NCBI RefSeq assembly: GCF_016598615.1
Contig: NZ_CP066831.1
Coordinates: 3,162,001-3,226,000 of the forward strand
Reading direction: 5' to 3'
Source: Streptomyces liliifuscus
Lineage (GTDB): Bacteria > Actinomycetota > Actinomycetes > Streptomycetales > Streptomycetaceae
DNA length: 64,000 bases
Shown: one piece after another, positions 44,050-52,678 of the stretch
Numbering within the stretch: the stretch's first letter is position 1
How the letters are laid out: every line of letters starts with the position of its first letter
The notes under the pieces: generated by a model
Database searches by the model: none
What the model was told of the DNA's origin: nothing
Seen by the model: the letters and a program-made list of their open reading frames with translations, nothing else
Position numbers and translations under genes: made by a program

Positions 44050-46008
44050 TCACGGCTGGTGCAGCGGGTTCGGAACGGTGCCGTGCACCGCGGCGTGCGG
44101 GCGCTGGGGGCGGTCCCGGTAGCCGTCCAGGTGCAGTCGATTGCGGTTGAGGCACAGCCGCTCAATACGCGGAGTGAGCAGGTCGAACGTTTCGTAACGC
44201 TCCTTGAGCTCCGGGAAGAGCCTGTGATGACGGAGAATCTCCGCCCGTACGAGCGACCAGAACTCGGCCTCCGGAACGCCCAGTTGCGCCTCGCAGAGCG
44301 GGGCCAGGTAGCGGAAGACACCGACGAAGAGCCCGGAGTGGATGAACTGCGTGAGGAAAGCAGCCGGTTCCGTGAGCAGAACGGCCCGTACGTCGTCCGG
44401 CATGGACGCGTGCTCGGGAAGCCGCTCGGCGCTGACGTTCACGTCGTCCACAAAGTCCTTCACCGCGAGCCGGACGGGTACGTCATGGTCGTCGAAGACA
44501 ACGATCGCGTTCTCGCCGTGTGGGCTGAACACAGTGCCGTAGCGGTAGAGGAAGTGCAGCAGGGGCGGCAGCAGCGCGGCGAAGAGACGGCGCAGCCAGA
44601 TCCTCGGGGCCAGGCCTGAGCGCTCGACGAGCTCAGCCGTGAAGGCCCGGCCGTCGGGGTCGGTGTGCAGGAGAGCGGCCAAGGTGCGGGCGCGCTCGCC
44701 GGGCGCCAGATGGAGGGAGAGCGGCTCGCGCCAGATCGCGCCCAGCAACTCCTTGTACTGGTACGGGACCTCCGGCAGCGTGTCGTACACGGGGTGCCCG
44801 ACCGTGACGGACGCGACCTCCCCCAGGAGGATGACGCCGCAGGTGTCGCGCAAAAAGGGGTCCGCGTCGCGCAGGCCATGCATCCAGGCGGTGACGGCGG
44901 GTGCCGCGAGAGTGCGCTCCGTCGGAAGGCCCCGCCACACCAGGGTGTTGAGGACGGACAGCGGCAGTTTGACGGTGTGCCGGTCCGGGCGTGAGGTGTT
45001 GAGGAAGGTGCGCACCGACTGCTGGGGCAGGCGTAAATCGGCGTCCGGGGGCAGCGGAACGATGGCGCCTGCGGCGACAGACGGCGCGAAGAGTGGCAGC
45101 ACGACGTCGTTCCACTGCCAGGGGTGCACGGGCAGGTAGAGATACGACTCCGGCGTGAGCCCACGCGCGCGTAGTGCGACGGCGTAGGACTCCCTGGTGG
45201 CGGGATCGAGCTCGCGCGCGTAGAGCTCGTCCGCGGTCTCCAGGCCCGCGACGCCCCGATATGTGGCCAGTGAGGTGTGCACCGCGATCCACGGCAGGGC
45301 TGTGCCTCTGCGGCCCTCGGGTGCCCAGTGGGCGGCGTCCGTGGCGGAGAAACCGAGGCGGCCTTTGTTGAGGACGATCCAGGGGTGACCCGTCTGATGG
45401 CCTTCCAGCTCGGCGTATCCGAGGTCGGCGAGCCGGGCGGCGGGCAGCGCTGTGTGGTCGAGGCGTGCGTCCGCCGCGAGTGTGGTGGTCAGTTCCCTGA
45501 TGACGTGCCCGAGGGTGGCGCCGTCCAGCCCGAGGGTGGCGCGGGCGCGGGTGAGGAAGTCGAGGGGGTCGGTGTAGAGGCGCGAGGGTCCGGGTCCCGC
45601 GGTCTCGCTGGTCGCTCCGGTTGCCTCGGTCAAGGTGAGGGAGGACGGATCGACCTGCCAGCTGTCGTACGCGCCGCGACGGGCGCGGAAGCCGATGATG
45701 CCGCCGGCGTCGAGGCGGAGGGTGTACGACCGCTCGTCGTCGGCGCCTACGGCGGGCGGCGAATCGTCTCCTCTGAGGTCCGGGACGCTGCCCGGTGCCG
45801 TGGCCTCGGGAGGATCGGTGGCTGCCGCCGCAGCACCGGGGCTGTTCCCGTCCGCCTCGGGTACCAGGATCTCCTCGTGCGCGAACTCCCCGATCATCTT
45901 GGCGAGCAGTCGTCGCCCCGCTCTTTCCCATCGCTCCGGGCTCAGTTCGGGCGGGTCGTAGAGCCACGACGGCTCTTCGGGAGTCGGGGCGGCGGACGGG
46001 TTCGGCAC
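44050..46008 (-). CDS. NIS siderophore synthetase, IucC/DesD-like (type C)
   Basis: ATP-dependent ligase joining a carboxylate to an amine or hydroxylamine. 652 residues. Motifs of the superfamily: ELEGHQTGHPWIVLNKGRLGFS (ATP-binding region, GRLGF form typical of DesD/AlcC), LPVHPWQWNDVVLP, VKLPLSVLNTLVWRG and FSPHGENAIVVFDD. An Ala/Pro/Asp-rich insert lies near 50-90. Last gene of a four-gene operon. In two-synthetase clusters this type usually performs the second condensation or oligomerisation. Confidence 0.92.
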   Translation of the reverse strand: MPNPSAAPTPEEPSWLYDPPELSPERWERAGRRLLAKMIGEFAHEEILVPEADGNSPGAAAAATDPPEATAPGSVPDLRGDDSPPAVGADDERSYTLRLDAGGIIGFRARRGAYDSWQVDPSSLTLTEATGATSETAGPGPSRLYTDPLDFLTRARATLGLDGATLGHVIRELTTTLAADARLDHTALPAARLADLGYAELEGHQTGHPWIVLNKGRLGFSATDAAHWAPEGRRGTALPWIAVHTSLATYRGVAGLETADELYARELDPATRESYAVALRARGLTPESYLYLPVHPWQWNDVVLPLFAPSVAAGAIVPLPPDADLRLPQQSVRTFLNTSRPDRHTVKLPLSVLNTLVWRGLPTERTLAAPAVTAWMHGLRDADPFLRDTCGVILLGEVASVTVGHPVYDTLPEVPYQYKELLGAIWREPLSLHLAPGERARTLAALLHTDPDGRAFTAELVERSGLAPRIWLRRLFAALLPPLLHFLYRYGTVFSPHGENAIVVFDDHDVPVRLAVKDFVDDVNVSAERLPEHASMPDDVRAVLLTEPAAFLTQFIHSGLFVGVFRYLAPLCEAQLGVPEAEFWSLVRAEILRHHRLFPELKERYETFDLLTPRIERLCLNRNRLHLDGYRDRPQRPHAAVHGTVPNPLHQP

Positions 46009-46065
46009 GGGGACTCCTCGACTGGGAACCTGATCGGGGCGAGCGGTGTACTAAAAGTGACGGCG

Positions 46066-46917
46066 CTACAACAGATCGCGCAGGGCCCGGTCCCGGACCA
46101 TGAGGGCTGCCTTCTTGTCGGGCAGATCGACCTCGGCGGAGAACCGGAAGCCGGCACTGAGAAAGGCGGACACGGAGGGGATGTTGCGGAGGTCGGGTTC
46201 AGCGATGACGCGTGCGCATGAGGGACGACGGTCGAGGACGAGATCGGAGACGGCTCTGAGCAGAGTCGTGCCGAGTCCGCGCCCGCGATTGGCGACACCG
46301 CCGATGAGGAGGTGGATACCGGTGTCGTGAAGGCGGGCGGGATAGTGGCGGGCCAGGGGGTCGAGGTCCGCCCGGTAGATCTCCCAGTAGCTCATCGGCG
46401 TGCCGTCCAGCACGCCGAGACAGGGGACGCTGCGTCCGTCGCCGCCGAGCTGGGCGCGCAGGTGGTCCTCGGTCGCCGTCCCGGGCCCGGAGAGCTCCCA
46501 GAAAGCGGCCACCGCAGGGTCGTTCATCCAGCGGCTGATGAGCGGGAGGTCTCGGTCGAGGTGTACGGGGGCCAGCTGGAAGACGCCCGCGGCGGTGGCG
46601 ATCGGCCCCCAGTCACCGACACGGTCGAGCAGGTCGTCACCGTCCGGGGCGACAGGGGCGGGCCACGCTGTGCCCGGCGCCGAGCCCCGCGCCGTGCCCA
46701 CCGTGTTCCGGCCCCCGCCGTTTCCCTCTGCCCGTTCCGCGGCTCCCCCGGCCGCCTCGGCCTTCGCTTCCCCTGCCTTCTCCGCGAAGAAGGTGAGGAA
46801 TTCGTCGGGCAGGCGCAGATCGAGGGTGTCCTCGGTGTCCGCACCGGGACCCGTGTCTCTGTCGGCGGTGGTGTAGGGGGCGGTACCGGCGTCGGTGCTC
46901 GCATCGGTGGGAGGCAC
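46066..46917 (-). CDS. GNAT acyltransferase, IucB/RhbD-like (siderophore)
   Basis: 283 residues from a GTG after GAGGAG. Residues 1-100 are variable and low complexity. The GNAT domain (about 110-283) has FQLAPVHLDRDLPLISRWMNDPAVAAFWEL at its start and IHLLIGGVANRGRGLGTTLLRAV as the acetyl-CoA loop, then CARVIAEPDLRNIPSVSAFLSAGFRF. This is the branch that acylates hydroxylamino or amino groups of siderophore precursors (IucB, MbtK-like). Position between two NIS synthetases supports that role, although the usual N-hydroxylase is absent. Confidence 0.9.
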   Translation of the reverse strand: MPPTDASTDAGTAPYTTADRDTGPGADTEDTLDLRLPDEFLTFFAEKAGEAKAEAAGGAAERAEGNGGGRNTVGTARGSAPGTAWPAPVAPDGDDLLDRVGDWGPIATAAGVFQLAPVHLDRDLPLISRWMNDPAVAAFWELSGPGTATEDHLRAQLGGDGRSVPCLGVLDGTPMSYWEIYRADLDPLARHYPARLHDTGIHLLIGGVANRGRGLGTTLLRAVSDLVLDRRPSCARVIAEPDLRNIPSVSAFLSAGFRFSAEVDLPDKKAALMVRDRALRDLL

Positions 46918-46956
46918 GGCGACGCTCCTCTCAGGAGACGGGGTGGGTCATGTTCC

Positions 46957-49089
46957 TCAGGAATGAAGGGGGTTGGCGATGGTGACGTAGACGGACTGGG
47001 TGTCGACCGGACCGACAAGTTCGTCGAGGCCGTGCAGCCGGGTCAGCAGGTTGGCCTTGCAGCGCAGAACGGGTGAGTCGAGCAGCTGGGGGGGCAGGGA
47101 GGTACGCAGCCGGGCGGGTCCCGAGGCGACATCGGTGAGGAATCGGCGGAAGGCTGCGAGCAGCAGGCGTTCGTCGGCGAGGCGCTGGGAGCCGAAGGCC
47201 CCGATCAGGCCGAGCACGTTGTTGATGCCGAGGTAGTAGGCGAAGCGCTCGTCGGTGACCTCGTCGGAGACGAACGTGTCGCTGTTCTCACCGATGCCGG
47301 GGAGTCGTTCGTTCAGTTCCGCGCGCCGGGACTCGCGGAAGTAGTAGCCCTGGTTGTCGCGGTAGCGGCCCCCCGCGGGCCACCCTTCCTGGTCCAGCAG
47401 GAGCAGGGTGTTCTGCTGGTGGGCCTCCAGCGCGATGCCCGCCTCGCTGTCCAGCCAGAGGACGGGGCGGACGACCTGCTCCAGGTAGCGCAGGAACCAC
47501 TCGGCGGCGACGGCGCCGCGTGGCCGGCCCGTGCGTCCGGCGAGCCGGGTGACGATCTCGGTGAGCCTGGCCCGTGTCGTGGTCCTGCTCTGCTCGGAGT
47601 GCTGTTGTCCGGTGGGCTGGGCCTGGGGCCTGGGCGAGACGAGTCCGGCGACGCAGGAGACGTCGTCCGTCGGCGTGAACGGATTGTGGCGGATCATCAC
47701 GTCGAGGCCGGGCACGGGGTTGCCGTCCGGGTCGTTCACCGCGAGCCAGGCCGGGTCGCGGACGATGTCGAAGCCCGGGTGGGCCGCCTGCCACTGTTCG
47801 GCGAGGCCGACGCGCAGCAGTCGGTGGACCTCGACACCGCGGTGGAGTTCCTTGCGGAGGTTCTCCCGGCGGGAGTTGGTGATGCGCAGGCCCAGCGAGA
47901 GCTTCAGCATCGCGGGGGCGTCGGAGCGGTAGAGGGTGCGTACGGAGGAGGTGGGGTACCACGGGGAGCCATGAGGACCGAGGTCCAGAAGCAGACCGGC
48001 GTCCAGAAGTTTCGCCGTGTCCGGGCGGTGGCGGATCTCGCGGACCTGCCAGGGGTGCATCGGCAGCGCGGCGTATCCGTCCGGCAACCGCAGTCCGGCG
48101 CCGGCGAGCCTGGGGGTGAGCTGCTCTGCGGGTACGAGACGGCCTCGCTCGGTCCAGGCCGAGTCGGTGGCGAGCGCGGAGGGGGCGACGGCCATCCAGT
48201 GCAGAGGGAAGGAGCCGCGCAACTCGGGTGAGTAGAGGCGGGTTTCGGCCCCGGAGAGTCCCTCGCGGCTCTTCGGGGTGGGGTGCAAGGGGTGGCCGAG
48301 CAGCAGCGCCTGCTCAGCCGAGAGGAACAGGTCGGGGCCGTCGGCGGGATTTTCCCTGCGGTCCGTGATGAAGACGACGGTCCGCCGTACGGAGTCGGCG
48401 ACTCGGCCTACCAGGTCACCGCCGTCGGCCGAGGCGTGGGAGTGAGAGTGGGAGTGGGCGGGGGTGTCGGAGGTATCGGGGGCGTCCGTCGTGGCGGAGG
48501 CGCGTGGCTCAGCAGGAGCGTCTGGGGCGCCGGAGGCATGGGGTTCAGCAGCATCCAGCGCGTCGGAGGCGATTGGCTCGGCGGGAGCGTCCGGGGCGGT
48601 GGAGGCGATTGGAGCGTCCGGGGCCGTGAGGGCGGTCGGCTGGGTGGGGGCTCCGGTCGTCGGGGTCTCGCGTCCCAGAAGGGCCGCGAGGGTGACCGCG
48701 TCCGTGGGAGGTGCCTGGTCGGGGGCGTCGGAGAGGTAGGGAGGGCCGAGGCGGTGCCATCCCGTGGGGGACCAGTAGTGGACGGGGACGACGAGGGCTG
48801 TGCCGCTCGCAGGGAGGGGGATGCGGAGGGTGCCGTCGTCGGGGGCGGCGAGGTCGTGCTCGCGTACCCAGCAGCGCAGCAGGTTCTCGATGGTGGCGGC
48901 CTGGGCCGCGGTGTGGGGATCGGGGTGTTCCAGCAGGTCGGTGGTGGCGCCGCGCAGCCGTTCGGACTCCTGGGACCCTGTCTTCTGCCTGGGGACCGAT
49001 TCGGCCCCCGACCCGAGCGGGGCCTGTGTGCCGCGCGCTCCTCGCTCGTGGGTGTAGGGGTGGCCGTCGGGTGCGGGGATGGCGTTCAA
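46957..49089 (-). CDS. NIS siderophore synthetase, IucA-like (type A)
   Basis: 710 residues, longer than the usual 580-620. Motifs: LLLGHPLHPTPKSREGLS (ATP region), ALPMHPWQVREI, SSVRTLYRSDAPAMLKLSLGLRITNSRREN and ALEAHQQNTLLLLD. An insert of about 75 residues near 150-225 is rich in Ala, Pro, Asp and Glu and ends in HSHSHSHAS. Type A enzymes normally add the first amine to citrate. The start is TTG with GAGGAAG six bases upstream; no better ATG/GTG is seen nearby. Confidence 0.9.
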   Translation of the reverse strand: MNAIPAPDGHPYTHERGARGTQAPLGSGAESVPRQKTGSQESERLRGATTDLLEHPDPHTAAQAATIENLLRCWVREHDLAAPDDGTLRIPLPASGTALVVPVHYWSPTGWHRLGPPYLSDAPDQAPPTDAVTLAALLGRETPTTGAPTQPTALTAPDAPIASTAPDAPAEPIASDALDAAEPHASGAPDAPAEPRASATTDAPDTSDTPAHSHSHSHASADGGDLVGRVADSVRRTVVFITDRRENPADGPDLFLSAEQALLLGHPLHPTPKSREGLSGAETRLYSPELRGSFPLHWMAVAPSALATDSAWTERGRLVPAEQLTPRLAGAGLRLPDGYAALPMHPWQVREIRHRPDTAKLLDAGLLLDLGPHGSPWYPTSSVRTLYRSDAPAMLKLSLGLRITNSRRENLRKELHRGVEVHRLLRVGLAEQWQAAHPGFDIVRDPAWLAVNDPDGNPVPGLDVMIRHNPFTPTDDVSCVAGLVSPRPQAQPTGQQHSEQSRTTTRARLTEIVTRLAGRTGRPRGAVAAEWFLRYLEQVVRPVLWLDSEAGIALEAHQQNTLLLLDQEGWPAGGRYRDNQGYYFRESRRAELNERLPGIGENSDTFVSDEVTDERFAYYLGINNVLGLIGAFGSQRLADERLLLAAFRRFLTDVASGPARLRTSLPPQLLDSPVLRCKANLLTRLHGLDELVGPVDTQSVYVTIANPLHS
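48420..48680. repeat. Low-complexity insert in the IucA-like gene
   Basis: Repeated codons for APDAPAEP/IASDAL-like units on the minus strand, with direct DNA repeats, and a His-Ser run (48437-48459). It interrupts the conserved fold between the N-terminal region and the first ATP motif. Confidence 0.7.
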
Positions 49090-49330
49090 GAGGCTTCCTC
49101 GGGGGTGGTTCAGGTTCGTGCGGCGACGAACCGGGGCTGTTCCGGCGTGCGTTGGACCCGTGCGATTCCTGGTTGATGCGGGTGCGAGTGCGGGTGTCGT
49201 CCGGTTTCGGGGGTGCGGGGTGGATTCGGGGGTGCGGGGTGGAGGAGGCAGTTCCGGTGGTGCCTTGCGGGTGTCACCGGAGGACGACGTCTCCGGGGCC
49301 CCACTGCCGAGCCGTCCAGTGGGCCGGCTG

Positions 49331-50857
49331 CTATCCGGATCGCTCGCCCCGTTGGGTGTGCTCGGCGCCTTGGGCGTGCTCAGTGACTTGGGCGTGCCCG
49401 ACCATCTGGGTGCGCCCGGTTGCTGTCCGCCGGGTGGCCTCTGCCGCCGAGCCGGTGTGCGCCTTGGCGACGTCCGCCACCGCGTCCGCCAGCCGGTTGA
49501 GCACCGCGCTCGCCTGTTCGTCGCTGATCGTGAGCGGTGGAAGCAGGCGCACCACGCTGGAGTTCCGTCCGCCGAGTTCCACGATCAGTCCGCGGCGCAG
49601 GCACTCCCGTTGGACGGCGGCCGCCAGTTCGGGGGCCGCGGGAGACGGCCCGCCGGGCGACGACGGCGGCTTCTCGGGGTCCACGAGTTCGACGCCGATC
49701 ATCAGCCCCCGGCCGCGCACGTCGCCGACGCAGTCGAAGTCGTCGGCAAGGCACTGGAGTTGGGCGATCATGCGAGTGCCCAGAGTCGCGGCCCGCTCGG
49801 CGAGGCCGTTCTCACGGACGTACGCGAGCGTCGCGGCGCCGGCAGCCATGGCGAGCTGGTTGCCGCGGAACGTGCCCGCGTGGGCGCCCGGTTCCCACAC
49901 GTCGAGGTCCTCGCGGTAGACGACGACCGCCAGTGGCAGGCTGCCGCCGATGGCCTTGGAGAGGACCATCACGTCGGGTGTGATGCCGCTGTGCTCCACC
50001 GCCCAGAAGGCGCCGGTCCGCCCGACTCCCGTCTGGACCTCGTCGGCGATCAGCGGGATGGAGCGCGCCGAGGTGATCTCCCGCATCCGCCGCATCCAGT
50101 CGTCGCGGGCCGGAATCACTCCGCCCTCGCCCTGCACCGGTTCCAGGATCATCCCGGCGGGGCTCGGCACTCCGGACTTGGTGTCGTCGAGGATGGACTC
50201 GGTCCAGCGCGCGGCGAGTTCGGCACCCGGCTCGCCGCCGACGCCGAACGGACAGCGGTAGTCCTGCGGATAGGGCAGGCGCGCGACCCGTACGTCGGAC
50301 GCGCCCCCGGATGCCGCGAGCGCCCCCGCGGTCATCCCGTGGTACGCGCCGGCGAAGGCGAGAATCCCGCTGCGCCCGGTCGCGGCGCGCACCAGCTTCA
50401 GGGCGGCCTCCACGGCGTCCGTACCGGCGGGCCCGCAGAACTGCACGCGCGCGTGGTCGGCGAGACCGGGCGGCAGCGTGCGGAACAGCTCGGTGGTGAA
50501 GGCGTCCTTGACGGGCGTGGCCAGGTCGAGGACCTGCAGCGGCGCCCCGGAGTCGAGGACCTTCCTGATGGCTTCCAGTACGACCGGGTGGTTGTGGCCG
50601 AGGGCCAGCGTCCCGGCGCCCGAGAGGCAGTCGAGGTAGCGGTTCCCGTCGGCGCCCTCGATCGTCAGGCCTCGTGCGCGGACGGGGACGATCGGCAGGG
50701 CGCGTGCGTAGGTGCGCGCCGCGGATTCACGCGCCGCCTGACGCCGCAGGATCCCCTCGTGCGCCGCGCGCGCCCCGACGTTCTCCTGGGTCGCGCGCGC
50801 CCCCACGGCCTCGGGCATCGCGGGCGCCGTCTCGGGTGCAGACTCGGTCACAGCCAC
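49331..50857 (-). CDS. Class III PLP aminotransferase, diaminobutyrate-forming type (RhbA/DABA-like)
   Basis: Probably makes 2,4-diaminobutyrate from aspartate semialdehyde. 508 residues from a GTG with GGAGG ten bases upstream; a second GTG follows two codons later. Motifs: FCGPAGTDAVEAALKLVRAATGR, AYHGMT, LILEPVQGEGG-type loop, LIADEVQTGVGRTG (cofactor Asp) and MVLSKAIGGSLPLAVV with the PLP Lys. The extended C-terminus is low complexity. First gene of the siderophore operon; 241 bp separate it from the IucA-like gene. Confidence 0.9.
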   Translation of the reverse strand: MAVTESAPETAPAMPEAVGARATQENVGARAAHEGILRRQAARESAARTYARALPIVPVRARGLTIEGADGNRYLDCLSGAGTLALGHNHPVVLEAIRKVLDSGAPLQVLDLATPVKDAFTTELFRTLPPGLADHARVQFCGPAGTDAVEAALKLVRAATGRSGILAFAGAYHGMTAGALAASGGASDVRVARLPYPQDYRCPFGVGGEPGAELAARWTESILDDTKSGVPSPAGMILEPVQGEGGVIPARDDWMRRMREITSARSIPLIADEVQTGVGRTGAFWAVEHSGITPDVMVLSKAIGGSLPLAVVVYREDLDVWEPGAHAGTFRGNQLAMAAGAATLAYVRENGLAERAATLGTRMIAQLQCLADDFDCVGDVRGRGLMIGVELVDPEKPPSSPGGPSPAAPELAAAVQRECLRRGLIVELGGRNSSVVRLLPPLTISDEQASAVLNRLADAVADVAKAHTGSAAEATRRTATGRTQMVGHAQVTEHAQGAEHTQRGERSG

Positions 50858-51190
50858 GTCTGTCGGTCCTCCCGCTGTCCAGAAGAGGCGAGTTGCTCGG
50901 CCGCCCGGTGGGAGGCGACAGGGGAATGAACGCAGCCGGAACGTCCCCCGTACGTACCAACGACGAGGACCGCGAGGGGCAACGGTGGGGCGAAGATCCT
51001 TGCCGTGACGGAACCGTTGCGGTTCCGTCGGAAGTCCCCCACAGCAACGGCATAGTCTGTGGTGCCGTTCAGCGAATCCCCGCTGATCAGCACCCACGGT
51101 CCACGTCGGACACATCCGGGTCACCGGATGCTTACGAAGTCCCATGTGGCAGCACAGAGTTGTTCGTTCACCTCCAGGGGGAGTCACACC
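50858..51190. other. Divergent region between siderophore operon and protease pair
   Basis: 333 bp without a supported gene. It contains the hairpin/palindrome at 51007-51029 and, nearer the protease, CATAGTCTGT, with TAGTCT as a possible -10. I looked for the DmdR/IdeR iron box (TTAGGTTAGGCTNACCTAA type) and saw none. Confidence 0.5.
51007..51029. promoter_or_regulatory. Inverted repeat in the divergent siderophore/protease region
   Basis: GACGGAACC-gttgc-GGTTCCGTC, perfect 9-bp arms. It is upstream of genes on both sides, so an operator is likelier than a terminator. Confidence 0.4.
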
Positions 51191-52420
51191 ATGCGACCCA
51201 TACGCCCGCTCTTCACCGCCCGTCGAGGGAGGAGCTCGCGCCGCAGAACCTCCCCCATGCTGGCCGCGGTCGGACTGGCCACCGCCCTGGCGCTCACCGC
51301 CACCGCCTGCGGTTCGGAGGAGGACTCCAACGCGGGCGCTCAGGCGTCGGCGTCAGCGGCGGGCGACGGCAAGATCAAGATCCCGGACGACATCAAGGAC
51401 AGGCTCAAAGAGCACGGGATCGACATCGACCAGTGGAAGGGCGGCGCCTGGAAGAACTGGGACAAGGACGACTGGCTGCGCGAGGCCGGGGACTACATCA
51501 ACCCGATCATCAAGGACCTGTGGGACCCGGACCGTATGCGCGAGGCCGAGGACCCGGACCAGGGCAAGGGCGTCGACGAGAACGACCTCTCGGGTGACCA
51601 GGGCGTGACCGACCCGGAGCCCGCGCCCGTGGAGGCGAAGGGCGTCCCGGCGGCGTACCACGAGAACGCGCCCGAGGCGGGCAAGGTGTTCTTCGACTCC
51701 CCCGAGGGCACGATGGTCTGCTCGGCGACCGTGGTCCAGGACCCGGCACACCCGGGCAAGTCCAACCTCGTGTGGACCGCGGGCCACTGCGTGCACGCCG
51801 GCAAGAAGGGCGGCTGGTACCGCAACATCGCCTTCGTGCCCTCGTACAACAACGACGCCATGTCGGCGGCGGAGCTCGCGACCGCCACCAAGGAGGAGGT
51901 CGCTCCGTACGGTCTCTGGTGGGGTGACTGGGCGCAGACCTCGGACCAGTGGATCGAGCAGGGTGGCGCGACGGGCGGCGACGGCGCCTCGTACGACTTC
52001 GCGGTCATTCATGTGACGCCGGAGAAGGGCAGCGGGGGCAAGTCCCTGGAGGAGACCGTCGGTTCGGCGCTTCCGGTGGACTTCAACGCTCCGGCCGTGT
52101 CGCAGGTCGGGGACATCACCGCGACCGGCTACCCGGCGGCGAAGCCGTTCGACGGGGAGACCATGTTCCAGTGCGCGGACAAGCCGGGCCGGCTCTCGAT
52201 CGCCGAGGCCGAGCCGACGATGTACCGCATCGGCTGCACCATGACCGGCGGTTCGTCGGGCGGCGGCTGGGTCGCCGCGGGTTCGGACGGCAAGCCCGCG
52301 TTGGTGTCCAACACGTCGATCGGCCCGGTGACCGCGGGCTGGCTCGCGGGCCCGCACCTGGGCACGGAGGCCAAGGGGATCTACGACGCGGTGAGCAAGA
52401 AGTTCGCGGCGCAGCAGTAG
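51191..52420 (+). CDS. Lipoprotein trypsin-like serine protease, copy 1
   Basis: 409 residues. Signal peptide with lipobox ALTATAC (Cys about 38), so lipid-anchored outside the cell. A conserved Trp-rich module follows (about 55-130: IPDDIKDRLKEHGIDIDQW, GGAWKNWDKDDWLREAGDY, LWDPDRM). The chymotrypsin-fold domain is of the V8/glutamyl type: His in VWTAGHCVHAG, Asp in ASYDFAVIHV, Ser in CTMTGGSSGGGW. Directly followed by a paralogue. The N-terminal module may be a prodomain or a wall- or substrate-binding part. Confidence 0.9.
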   Translation: MRPIRPLFTARRGRSSRRRTSPMLAAVGLATALALTATACGSEEDSNAGAQASASAAGDGKIKIPDDIKDRLKEHGIDIDQWKGGAWKNWDKDDWLREAGDYINPIIKDLWDPDRMREAEDPDQGKGVDENDLSGDQGVTDPEPAPVEAKGVPAAYHENAPEAGKVFFDSPEGTMVCSATVVQDPAHPGKSNLVWTAGHCVHAGKKGGWYRNIAFVPSYNNDAMSAAELATATKEEVAPYGLWWGDWAQTSDQWIEQGGATGGDGASYDFAVIHVTPEKGSGGKSLEETVGSALPVDFNAPAVSQVGDITATGYPAAKPFDGETMFQCADKPGRLSIAEAEPTMYRIGCTMTGGSSGGGWVAAGSDGKPALVSNTSIGPVTAGWLAGPHLGTEAKGIYDAVSKKFAAQQ

Positions 52421-52424
52421 CAGC

Positions 52425-52480
52425 GCGGCAATAGCGGCACAGCCGTGGCGACGCGGCAACAGCGGCGCAGCCGTGGCAGT
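52425..52480. repeat. Two tandem 28-bp units after protease 1
   Basis: GCGGCAAYAGCGGCRCAGCC-type units at 52425-52452 and 52453-52480, with a partial third copy. They lie in the gap between the two protease genes, just after the first stop codon. Confidence 0.7.
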
Positions 52481-52678
52481 ACGGCAGTAGCCACACAGGG
52501 ACGGACGGCGGCAGGGTGGGCCTCACGGAAACCTTCACCACCTGGCCGCCGTTCGTCCTCGACTCCCCGGGCATAGTGGGGTGTCGCGGTGAAACGGGCT
52601 CCGCGGAGAGCCTTCTTCGCGCTCTTCGCGCCTGACCCGCAGACGAAAGCTGCACGTTCAATCGGGGGTAACAACACC

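Noticed and set aside
49110..49304. A 64-codon minus-strand frame between the aminotransferase and the IucA-like gene
   Set aside because: Pro/Arg/His-rich, crosses a 19-bp tandem repeat (49206-49243), no ribosome site, no family.
44050..50857. Desferrioxamine (des) cluster
   Set aside because: No lysine decarboxylase or cadaverine monooxygenase, two synthetases instead of one, and a diaminobutyrate-type aminotransferase is present.
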